Source: Maribacter flavus (lineage in GTDB: Bacteria; Bacteroidota; Bacteroidia; Flavobacteriales; Flavobacteriaceae). From it: 64,000 nt of DNA. Of this stretch, positions 57,444 to 64,000 are shown piece by piece. The stretch lies in NCBI RefSeq assembly GCF_008386635.1, contig NZ_VUOE01000001.1, positions 1,302,001 through 1,366,000 of the forward strand, read 5' to 3'. Within the stretch, counting starts at the first letter, position 1; each line of letters starts with the position of its first letter. The notes below the pieces were generated by a model. It was given only the letters and a program-made list of their open reading frames with translations, was not told the origin of the DNA and ran no database searches. The position numbers and the translations under genes were made by a program.

Positions 57444-57776
57444 TTATAACAATCCCAGTTCCAACTTAGCCTCCTCGCTCATCAAATCTTGGGTCCATGG
57501 AGGGTCGAAGGTAATCTCTACCTCGGCGTCCTTGATGGCATCCAAGGATTTTACCTTTTCCTCCACCTCCACTGGAAGTGTTTCGGCAACCGGACAGTTG
57601 GGGGAAGTCAAGGTCATCAATATTTTAACCTCCTTGTCCTCATTGACCAGTACATCATAAATTAGTCCCAATTCATATATATCCACAGGAATCTCAGGAT
57701 CGTAAATGGTCTTGAGCACCTTTACGATTTTCTCCCCCAATTCTGAGGTATCCGTTCCTACTACTTCTTCGTTCAT
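57444..57776 (-). CDS. SUF-associated DUF59/MIP18-family Fe-S assembly protein (SufT-like)
   Basis: A 110-aa protein with the MIP18 fold: IYDPEIPVDIYELGLIYDV, MTLTSPNCPVAETLPVEVEEKV and a terminal VEITFDPPWTQDLMSEEAK. The single conserved cysteine in SPNCPVAE is the usual one for the family. Such proteins help mature Fe-S proteins. It lies 5 bases after sufE and is clearly in the same operon. Confidence 0.92.
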   Translation of the reverse strand: MNEEVVGTDTSELGEKIVKVLKTIYDPEIPVDIYELGLIYDVLVNEDKEVKILMTLTSPNCPVAETLPVEVEEKVKSLDAIKDAEVEITFDPPWTQDLMSEEAKLELGLL

Positions 57777-57781
57777 ATCTA

Positions 57782-58204
57782 TTACTTTATTTGGGTTTGA
57801 TAGGCCACTGCATAGAGTTTCAACTGCTTGATCATACTCACCAGTCCGTTGGCCCTTGTGGGCGATAAATGTTCCTTAAGTCCTATTTTATCTATAAAAT
57901 CGGTGTCAGCCTCAATGATATCCTTAGGTTTTTGGTTGCTGAATGCACGTATCAAAATGGCGATGATTCCTTTGGTGATAATGGCATCGCTGTCCGCTGT
58001 GAACACCAATTTATCATCCTGCAATTCTGCATGCACCCACACCTTACTCTGGCAACCTTTGATGATATTGTCATCGGTCTTATAGGCATCTTCAATCAAA
58101 GGTAACGACTTGCCCAATTCTATCATATATTCATAACGCTGCATCCAGTCATCAAACATGGAAAACTCGTCTATAATTTCTTCCTGTATTTCTTTTATCT
58201 GCAT
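57782..58204 (-). CDS. sufE: Cysteine desulfuration protein SufE
   Basis: About 140 aa from the ATG at 58204 (MQIKEIQEEIIDEFSMFDDW); a start at 58228 adds eight unlike residues. SufE accepts persulfide sulfur from SufS and carries it to SufBCD. The acceptor cysteine is Cys51 in NIIKGCQSKVWVHAEL. The rest of the SufE fold (ADSDAIITKGIIAILIRAFSNQ, LSPTRANGLVSMIKQLK) is complete. It lies 73 bases after the sufS stop codon and is transcribed with it. Confidence 0.94.
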   Translation of the reverse strand: MQIKEIQEEIIDEFSMFDDWMQRYEYMIELGKSLPLIEDAYKTDDNIIKGCQSKVWVHAELQDDKLVFTADSDAIITKGIIAILIRAFSNQKPKDIIEADTDFIDKIGLKEHLSPTRANGLVSMIKQLKLYAVAYQTQIK

Positions 58205-58276
58205 GTATTGTTTTCTACAAAAATACAATAGGAATTCTTGGTAATCAAAAGTTTAGTCTTACTCTAACAAATTGCC

Positions 58277-59491
58277 TTACAACAACATGTTTCGAGCCCT
58301 TTGTACACCTTCGACCAAAGTATCTACTTCGGCCATAGTATTATAAAAACTAAAGCTGGCCCTTACCGTACCCGGAATTTTATAAAAATCCATGATGGGT
58401 TGGGCACAATGATGGCCGGTTCGTACGGCGATGCCCAATTTGTCCAAAATAGTGCCAATATCATAGGGATGTACCCCCTCGATATTGAAGGAGATGACCG
58501 AGGTCTTGCGTTGTGCCGTACCATATATTTTGAGTCCCTCTATTTTCAGAAGCTCACTGGTGGCATAGGCCAGTAAATCGGCCTCATATTCCGCTATATT
58601 CTTAAATCCTATTTGGTGCATGTAATCCAGTGCCGCACCAAAAGCGATGCCTCCACAAATATTTGGGGTGCCTGCTTCAAACTTATGGGGGAGATCGGCA
58701 TAGGTGGTTTTTTCGAAGGTCACTTCAGCAATCATTTCCCCACCCCCTTGATAGGGCGGTAGTTTATTCAACCATTCCTCTTTACCATAAAGCATACCTA
58801 CTCCGGTAGGGCCGCATATTTTGTGGGCGGAGCAGGTATAGAAATCCACATCCAACGCTTGCATATCGGCGACAATATGGGATGCGGCCTGTGCACCGTC
58901 TATCAATACTGCGGCACCCACACCATGGGCCTTCTTAATTATTTCATCTATAGGATTAATGGTTCCCAAGGCATTCGATACATGGTTACAAAAGACCACT
59001 TTGGTTTTGTTGGACAACATTTTTTCATATTCCTCCATCATCAAATCCCCTTCCATGTTCATTGGAATAACCTTCAAAATGGTCCCTGTTCGCTCGCACA
59101 ACATTTGCCATGGCACAATGTTGGAATGATGCTCCATGGCAGAGACTATGATTTCATCGCCGTCTTCCAATAACGCAGCAAACCCGTTAGCGACCAAGTT
59201 GATGCTATGCGTTGTTCCCGAGGTAAAAATTATTTCATAGGGTTTGGCCGCATTAAAATGCTTCTGGATTTTTATTCTGGCCTGCTCGTACTTATCCGTT
59301 GCCTCCTGTGAAAGGGTGTGAACGCCTCTGTGGATGTTGGCATTGTAGTTTTCATAATAATCCACGATGGCTTCAATGACCTGTTTTGGAGTCTGCGAGG
59401 TCGCCGCATTGTCCAAATACACCAAAGGCCTGTCATTGACCTTTCTCTTTAGGATGGGAAAATCTTCGCGTATCTTATTTATATCCAACAT
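58277..59491 (-). CDS. sufS: Cysteine desulfurase SufS
   Basis: About 404 aa from the ATG at 59491 (MLDINKIREDFPIL); the frame extends to 59533, but that would place translation start upstream of the likely transcription start. It is a PLP enzyme releasing sulfur from cysteine: DNAATSQTPKQV, HRGVHTLS, TSGTTHSINLVANGF, the PLP lysine in TCSAHKICGPTGVGMLYG, and the active-site cysteine in AVRTGHHCAQPIM, a type II (SufS) signature. It begins a sub-operon preceded by a -7 element. Confidence 0.96.
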   Translation of the reverse strand: MLDINKIREDFPILKRKVNDRPLVYLDNAATSQTPKQVIEAIVDYYENYNANIHRGVHTLSQEATDKYEQARIKIQKHFNAAKPYEIIFTSGTTHSINLVANGFAALLEDGDEIIVSAMEHHSNIVPWQMLCERTGTILKVIPMNMEGDLMMEEYEKMLSNKTKVVFCNHVSNALGTINPIDEIIKKAHGVGAAVLIDGAQAASHIVADMQALDVDFYTCSAHKICGPTGVGMLYGKEEWLNKLPPYQGGGEMIAEVTFEKTTYADLPHKFEAGTPNICGGIAFGAALDYMHQIGFKNIAEYEADLLAYATSELLKIEGLKIYGTAQRKTSVISFNIEGVHPYDIGTILDKLGIAVRTGHHCAQPIMDFYKIPGTVRASFSFYNTMAEVDTLVEGVQRARNMLL

Positions 59492-59508
59492 ATCGATGTA
59501 TTGATATA

Positions 59509-59516
59509 CAAAGATA
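59509..59516 (-). promoter_or_regulatory. -7 promoter element of sufS
   Basis: TATCTTTG on the minus strand is an exact TAnnTTTG match, 17 bases before the ATG at 59491. It argues for an internal promoter separating sufSE from sufBCD and supports the shorter SufS start. Confidence 0.45.
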
Positions 59517-59703
59517 CCCGATAGCCAAGACATATAGGGTATTTGAAGATTTGAAAGTTTATTAATAAAAAGCTAAAACCCATTCGGACTTATAAATATG
59601 TTTATCCCCTTTGCAATCATGCGGATAAAACCTTACATTTTGATTAAAGACTATTTCACATTAACCTTAGATTACTAGAAAAACTCCAATTTTATATTGC
59701 AGA

Positions 59704-60360
59704 TCACTTAAATAAATAATTCAACGATAATTGTATGGAAGCGTTATAGTTCTGTGCTCCTTGCAAGGCATTCAACCTATTTCGAAGCCCGATATAAAAC
59801 CTTGGGGATATGGAGAAATTGTCGTTTAATATAAGTCCTAGTCCCACAGCCGCGCCATAATCCAATTGAAAATCCCCAGAAATCACAGCCCTTCTTTCTG
59901 CATTTATATTCTGGTCCAAATCCTTGATTTTTGTTACCTGATTGAGCAAAAATCCAAATTGAGGTCCAAACTCCAGGTCTATACGGTCATTTAGCGCAAA
60001 CTTTCCCAAAATAGGTATCGTAATGAAGTTTAATTGAACGTTGGTTCTAAAATCGTTCTCTTCGCCAACAGCACCATTTGTCTGGATGGCGGCCAGATCC
60101 GTACTATATTGAAATCCCTGGGATGAATACATAAGCTCTGGCTGCAACTTAAATGTATCGGAGAAATCAATTTCCATAAAAATGCCACCGTGACCTGAAA
60201 ATCTAAACTTTAGCCCATCCGTAAGGTCACCTACAATGGAAGAATAATTGAGTCCCCCTTTTAACCCAAAATGTGCCTCTTGTGCCTTTACACCTAGGTC
60301 TGACAATAAAAAAAGGGCCATTGTAATAATGGCCCTTAAATATCTATTATTATGTTTCAT
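59704..60360 (-). CDS. Outer-membrane beta-barrel protein (PorT-like), inside the suf cluster
   Basis: A 218-aa protein with a signal peptide (LFLLSDLGVKAQ, cut near 27) and a small barrel: HFGLKGGLNYSSIVGD, HGGIFMEIDFSDTFKLQPELMYSSQGF, LNFITIPILGKFAL, RIDLEFGPQFGFLLN, LDYGAAVGLGLIL, FSISPRFYIGLRN, closing ASIQLSLNYLFK with a terminal aromatic-lysine. This is the outer-membrane beta-barrel (PorT/OmpW-like) family. It starts 8 bases after sufD and is followed by a 212-base gap before sufS. An intrinsic terminator hairpin lies inside its first 20 codons. No Fe-S role is evident. Confidence 0.8.
   Translation of the reverse strand: MKHNNRYLRAIITMALFLLSDLGVKAQEAHFGLKGGLNYSSIVGDLTDGLKFRFSGHGGIFMEIDFSDTFKLQPELMYSSQGFQYSTDLAAIQTNGAVGEENDFRTNVQLNFITIPILGKFALNDRIDLEFGPQFGFLLNQVTKIKDLDQNINAERRAVISGDFQLDYGAAVGLGLILNDNFSISPRFYIGLRNRLNALQGAQNYNASIQLSLNYLFK
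60308..60337 (-). terminator. Intrinsic terminator embedded in the OMP signal-peptide codons
   Basis: On the minus strand a perfect 10-bp stem AAGGGCCATT / AATGGCCCTT with a five-base loop is followed by an uninterrupted T-tract (60308-60314). It is textbook in form, but lies 23-53 bases inside the OMP coding sequence and about 30 bases after the sufD stop. It may end sufBCD transcription or act as an attenuator of the OMP gene. Confidence 0.65.
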
Positions 60361-60367
60361 AGCACTT

Positions 60368-61684
60368 CTATAAGTCGAACCCTAGGTTCACCCCTAATTT
60401 ATTCGCTATTAATTTATTGATCCGTGTTTTGAGTTCCGGAATCCGAACCGTTGCCAATACGTTGTTCGCAAAGGCGTACATCAATAGGGCACGTGCCTCT
60501 TTTTGGGGTATTCCACGAGTCTGTAGATAGAACAAGGCATCTTCATCCAATTGCCCAATGGTACATCCGTGGGAGCATTTTACGTCATCGGCAAAAATCT
60601 CCAATTGCGGTTTGGTATTGATGGTCGCCTTATCACTGACCAAAATATTGTTGTTCTGTTGGAAAGCATTGGTCTTCTGGGCAATTTTATCCACTATGAT
60701 CTTACCATTGAAGACCCCAGTGGAACTGTCTCCATAAATCCCTTTATAATCCTGATGGCTTTCGCAATTGGGCTCTATATGGTGTACCAAAGTATGGTGG
60801 TCCACATGTTGTTTATCGCCCAAAATGGTAACGCCTTTCATAGTGGAGTCTATGTACTCCCCATTCTGATAGAAATTCAGGTTATTTCGTGTCAATTTCC
60901 CTCCGAAAGAAAAGGTATGCACCCTTACCACACTCTTATCCTTTTGGTCGATATAGGTATTATCGATTAAAGAAGCCGTTGGTGCATCGTTCTGAATTTT
61001 ATAATAGTCCACTATACCGTTTTCCGCTGCAAAAATTTCAGTCACGGAATTGGTCAATACTTCATTGCCGGTTAAGCTTTGGTGCCGTTCAATAATCTGC
61101 ACTTCGGCATTCTCCTCCACAATGATCAGATTTCTGGGCTGTAACATCAAAGAAGCCTCGTTCCCAGTGGCAAAATGTAGGATTTCTATAGGTTTCCTTG
61201 GCATTTTGTTCTTGGGAATGTAAATGTAGGCCCCTTCCCTACTGAATGCCGTGTTCAAGGTTGTCAATGATTCATCCTTGGATGCTACTTTGTTAAAGTA
61301 AACATCGATTACGGGCTGGTACATGGGTTTTGTCAACGCTGCGCTCATCAAACAAATGTCCACACCGTCATGGGTGGTCTCCGAAAGGTAGGAACTATAG
61401 ATTCCGTCGATAAACACGATTTTATAGGTGTCTATCTCGTGCAGAAAATATTTTTTGACATCCTTATACTCCAAGGCATTCTCCTCTTTTGGGAAGATGC
61501 TAAAGTCTATTTTCTGAAGACTGTTCAAGGATGTGTATTTCCACGCTTCCTCCTTTTTGGTGGGAAAACCTTTTTTTTCAAAATTCTTTATAGCTTCCGT
61601 ACGTACGTCGTGAACGGGATGCTCCACATCCACGTTGTTCTCGAACGCCATAAAGGAAGAAATCAATTTATCTTTTAAATCCAT
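60368..61684 (-). CDS. sufD: Fe-S assembly scaffold protein SufD
   Basis: A 438-aa protein of the SufBD beta-helix family: MPRKPIEILHFATGNEASLMLQPRNLIIVEENAEVQIIERHQS, ERHQSLTGNEVLTNSVTEIF, FGGKLTRNNLNFYQNGEYIDSTM, DHHTLVHHIEPNCESHQDYKGI, VFNGKIIVDKIAQKTNAFQQNNNILVS, EIFADDVKCSHGCTIGQLDEDALFYLQTRGI. Conserved cysteines and histidines near the C-terminus (CSHGC) are present. With SufB and SufC it forms the scaffold complex. It follows sufC after an 83-base spacer of degenerate repeats. Confidence 0.95.
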   Translation of the reverse strand: MDLKDKLISSFMAFENNVDVEHPVHDVRTEAIKNFEKKGFPTKKEEAWKYTSLNSLQKIDFSIFPKEENALEYKDVKKYFLHEIDTYKIVFIDGIYSSYLSETTHDGVDICLMSAALTKPMYQPVIDVYFNKVASKDESLTTLNTAFSREGAYIYIPKNKMPRKPIEILHFATGNEASLMLQPRNLIIVEENAEVQIIERHQSLTGNEVLTNSVTEIFAAENGIVDYYKIQNDAPTASLIDNTYIDQKDKSVVRVHTFSFGGKLTRNNLNFYQNGEYIDSTMKGVTILGDKQHVDHHTLVHHIEPNCESHQDYKGIYGDSSTGVFNGKIIVDKIAQKTNAFQQNNNILVSDKATINTKPQLEIFADDVKCSHGCTIGQLDEDALFYLQTRGIPQKEARALLMYAFANNVLATVRIPELKTRINKLIANKLGVNLGFDL

Positions 61685-61687
61685 ATT

Positions 61688-61765
61688 TTTTAGTATTGAG
61701 TAGTTAGTATAAAGTGGTTAGTTTTTGATATTTCCCACCTCGTACTTAATACCTTGTACTTTTTA
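61688..61765. repeat. Low-complexity spacer between sufC and sufD
   Basis: On the plus strand the spacer consists of GTTAGTATAAAGTGGTTAG-like and CGTACTTAATACC/TTGTACTTTTTACC-like near-repeats, with no frame and no promoter match. It belongs to the same kind of degenerate repeat spacer as those upstream of hemJ and hemE. Confidence 0.4.
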
Positions 61766-61767
61766 CC

Positions 61768-62520
61768 TTAAATGGCAGCTTCCTGCTTTAACCAATCGTA
61801 TCCCTTTTCCTCCAGTTCCAGGGCCAATTCCTTGCCTCCGGACTTTACGATTTTACCATCGTGCAAAACATGGACAAAATCGGGCACGATGTAATCCAAC
61901 AATCTTTGATAATGGGTGATAACCAATACCGCGTTGTCCTTACTTTTTAATTTGTTAACCCCGTTTGCCACTATTCGCAACGCATCAATGTCCAATCCGG
62001 AATCGGTTTCGTCCAAAATTGCCACTTTTGGCTCCAACATGGCCATTTGAAAAATCTCATTTCGTTTCTTCTCCCCTCCTGAAAATCCTTCGTTCAAGGA
62101 GCGGGACAAAAACTTGCGGTCTATTTCCAACAATTCCGATTTCTCACGGATCAATTTCAGCATCTCGTTCGCTGGCATATCTTCCAAGCCCTTTGCCTTT
62201 CTGGATTCGTTGATAGCAGTCTTCATGAAATTGGTAACCGATACGCCAGGAATTTCCACGGGATATTGAAAGGAAAGAAAGATTCCCTTATGCGCCCTTT
62301 CCTCCGGAGCCACATCCTCCAAATCCTCACCGTCCAATTCCACGGATCCTTCAGTGACCTCAAACTCTTCCTTACCGGCTATTACTTCTGCCAAGGTACT
62401 TTTCCCAGAACCATTGGGCCCCATGATCGCATGGACCTCACCGGCCTTTATTTCCAGGTTTATTCCCTTTAATATCTCCTTGTCATCTACCTGCGCATGC
62501 AGGTTTTTAATTTTCAACAT
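61768..62520 (-). CDS. sufC: Fe-S assembly ATPase SufC
   Basis: A 250-aa ABC-type ATPase. Walker A is MGPNGSGKSTLAEVIAG, the Q-loop region LSFQYPVEIPGVSVTNFM, the signature GFSGGEKKRNEIFQMAML, Walker B VAILDETDSGLDIDALRI and the switch histidine VITHYQRLL. It powers SufBCD during cluster building. It starts 6 bases after the metallo-beta-lactamase lipoprotein gene. Confidence 0.96.
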   Translation of the reverse strand: MLKIKNLHAQVDDKEILKGINLEIKAGEVHAIMGPNGSGKSTLAEVIAGKEEFEVTEGSVELDGEDLEDVAPEERAHKGIFLSFQYPVEIPGVSVTNFMKTAINESRKAKGLEDMPANEMLKLIREKSELLEIDRKFLSRSLNEGFSGGEKKRNEIFQMAMLEPKVAILDETDSGLDIDALRIVANGVNKLKSKDNAVLVITHYQRLLDYIVPDFVHVLHDGKIVKSGGKELALELEEKGYDWLKQEAAI

Positions 62521-62526
62521 AGTCTG

Positions 62527-63393
62527 TTACTTTAAAAATTCAGGTGCCTTTGGCATTTTATTAAAATCGTCCTTTTGATGTTGTACGTACACCTTAGCGC
62601 CCATTTCCTTTACAAATGTTTCAAAATCTTCCATGCTTGCCAGTGTTTCTTCCACATCATAGTTAAAGCTAGGGACTCGTCTGTGCTCCCTATTTTCGTA
62701 TAGATGATATAAATCTCCAGACAATAGTGTGGGTCCGTTTTCCGGCAGGTCCAGAAACAGGACCTGATGCCCTGGTGTATGGCCGGGCATGGATTTTATA
62801 ATGACACTTCCATCGCCGAAAACATCATAATCACCTTCTAGTTTCTTAATCTTATCCAATTGCTGTATCGCCTCATAGATGCCTTCACCACTATTCTTGA
62901 CATCTTCGCTGGTGACAAAATCATATTCCGGACCTTGTACCAACCATGTGGCATTTTTAATGGCATTGGCATGACCGCTATGATCAAAATGGGTATGGGA
63001 AAGTGCTATATAATCGATGTCATCTGGTGTTAATCCAATTTTCTTCAATTGGTTTACCACACTATCCTGTCTAGATACGGTAAATGCCCCGGCATCGTCT
63101 GTATAAGCAGGTTGTCCTACCAACATTTCCGGAAGGCCGGCATCCCACATCAAGGTTCCTTTGGGATGTACCACAACATAGAAGGGATCCGCGAACTCCT
63201 TTGTTTGGCCCTGGTAGGTAGTATCCTGTGAAAATAATTGAAGATTGTTTACCATGATGGTACCTCCATCCAAAGTATACAGCTTTATTTCTGGGGCTAC
63301 TTCTTCAACAACCTCCGTTTTTTCTTCCTTTTTTATCTCCTTGCATGAAAATGCCACCATGGCGACCAAGGAAAGAAGTATGTATCTCTTCAT
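62527..63393 (-). CDS. Metallo-beta-lactamase-fold lipoprotein (N-acyl-homoserine-lactonase-like)
   Basis: A 288-aa protein with a lipobox VAFSC at Cys17. The MBL zinc motif H133-x-H135-x-D137-H138 is in LSHTHFDHSGHA, later ligands are in SMPGHTPGHQVLFLD and LLSGDLYHLYEN, and the fold length fits AiiA-like lactonases. Members of this branch hydrolyse lactones, but substrate cannot be assigned. A membrane-anchored MBL between sufB and sufC is unusual, and the 6-base gap to sufC implies shared transcription. Confidence 0.82.
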   Translation of the reverse strand: MKRYILLSLVAMVAFSCKEIKKEEKTEVVEEVAPEIKLYTLDGGTIMVNNLQLFSQDTTYQGQTKEFADPFYVVVHPKGTLMWDAGLPEMLVGQPAYTDDAGAFTVSRQDSVVNQLKKIGLTPDDIDYIALSHTHFDHSGHANAIKNATWLVQGPEYDFVTSEDVKNSGEGIYEAIQQLDKIKKLEGDYDVFGDGSVIIKSMPGHTPGHQVLFLDLPENGPTLLSGDLYHLYENREHRRVPSFNYDVEETLASMEDFETFVKEMGAKVYVQHQKDDFNKMPKAPEFLK

Positions 63394-63514
63394 TTTAATG
63401 TAATTTGATTAGTGTATTTCTATTGTTCAATTCGATTTCAAATAAACTGTACACATCTATTAAATAGACTTATTCCATCGCAGAAAAGTCGGAATGGATG
63501 GAATGCGTACGATT

Positions 63515-64000
63515 CTAACCAACGGAACCTTCCAAACTTATTTCCAATAATTTTTGTGCCTCTACCGCAAACTCCATAGGTAATTTGTTAAGAACTTCCT
63601 TACTGAATCCGTTTACAATCAGGGCAATTGCCTTTTCCGTATCGATTCCCCTTTGGTTACAATAAAAAATCTGGTCTTCCCCAATTTTACTAGTGGTTGC
63701 CTCATGCTCAATTTGGGCCGACTTGTTCTTCGCCTCGATGTAGGGGAACGTATGTGCCCCACACTCGTTGCCCATCAACAGGGAATCGCACTGCGAAAAA
63801 TTCCGAGCATTGTCCGCACGGCTGTTGATCTGTACCAGACCTCTATAACTATTCTGTGATTTACCTGCGGAAATCCCTTTGGAAATGATGGTACTCTTAG
63901 TATTCTTGCCCAAATGGACCATTTTGGTACCTGTATCCGCCTGTTGAAAGTTGTTGGTGACCGCAATGGAATAAAATTCCCCTATGGAGTTATCCCCTTT
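63515..64000 (-). CDS. sufB: Fe-S assembly scaffold protein SufB, C-terminal part (runs off right edge)
   Basis: The frame is open to the edge and reads [105 protein letters not shown], and a helical end. This is unmistakable SufB, including the conserved Cys in GNECGAHT and the region needed for cluster assembly. It is cut by the window border, not truncated in nature. It heads the suf operon visible here. Confidence 0.95.
   Translation of the reverse strand, partial: KGDNSIGEFYSIAVTNNFQQADTGTKMVHLGKNTKSTIISKGISAGKSQNSYRGLVQINSRADNARNFSQCDSLLMGNECGAHTFPYIEAKNKSAQIEHEATTSKIGEDQIFYCNQRGIDTEKAIALIVNGFSKEVLNKLPMEFAVEAQKLLEISLEGSVG

Overview
The window reads as chromosome of a marine Flavobacteriaceae bacterium (Bacteroidota; Maribacter/Zobellia/Muricauda-like). 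This is inferred from type IX secretion (T9SS) C-terminal sorting domains on two large exported proteins, AT-leaning coding sequence with weak Shine-Dalgarno sequences, several Bacteroidota-type TAnnTTTG -7 promoter elements, a suf cluster ending in DUF59-DUF2480-DUF3078 genes, and many exported proteins ending their signal peptide in A/S-Q. No tRNA, rRNA, CRISPR array, transposase or phage gene was seen. The genus is not determined.

Layout. 1-10.3 kb: truncated N-terminus of a sensor kinase, a DUF4440 protein, HemJ-type protoporphyrinogen oxidase, two tandem ~1040-aa sortilin/BNR-repeat exoproteins and a lactonase-fold lipoprotein. 10.5-17.6 kb: an exported protein, a TPR-histidine kinase and its NarL-type regulator, another exported protein, an M48-like protease with a LolA-like tail, and an outer-membrane-type protein. 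17.7-25 kb: an AT-rich three-gene module made of a 1803-aa T9SS cargo, a lipoprotein and a CotH-like protein with no standard start codon. 25-30.2 kb: a five-gene minus-strand cassette of a papain-like protease with a DUF4384-like domain, a lipoprotein, two CHASE2 membrane proteins without an output domain, and a FecR-like exported protein. This cassette is the best candidate here for an undescribed system.

30.3-44.3 kb: a MATE exporter, then heme biosynthesis. hemH with a DUF3050 heme-oxygenase-fold protein, MscS and a DUF1460 amidase precede an AraC regulator divergent from hemA-hemCD-hemE-(GNAT)-hemF-(phzF-like)-hemB. With hemJ at 1.5 kb, the window holds every step from glutamyl-tRNA to protoheme except GltX and HemL. 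44.3-55.7 kb: housekeeping and secreted enzymes (serine hydrolase, CNNM/CBS protein, Ogt, PolB-like exonuclease, KatG, T9SS subtilase, EEP phosphatase, HflX).

55.9-64 kb: Fe-S cluster assembly on the minus strand, sufB(partial)-MBL lipoprotein-sufC-sufD-OMP-sufS-sufE-DUF59-DUF2480-DUF3078. A perfect intrinsic-terminator hairpin lies inside the first codons of the OMP gene, and a good -7 element precedes sufS. The cluster is therefore probably split into sufBCD and sufSE transcription units.

Several intergenic spacers upstream of genes (hemJ, hemE, sufD, the kinase) are built of degenerate short repeats. The clearest is a heptamer array abutting the hemE start codon.
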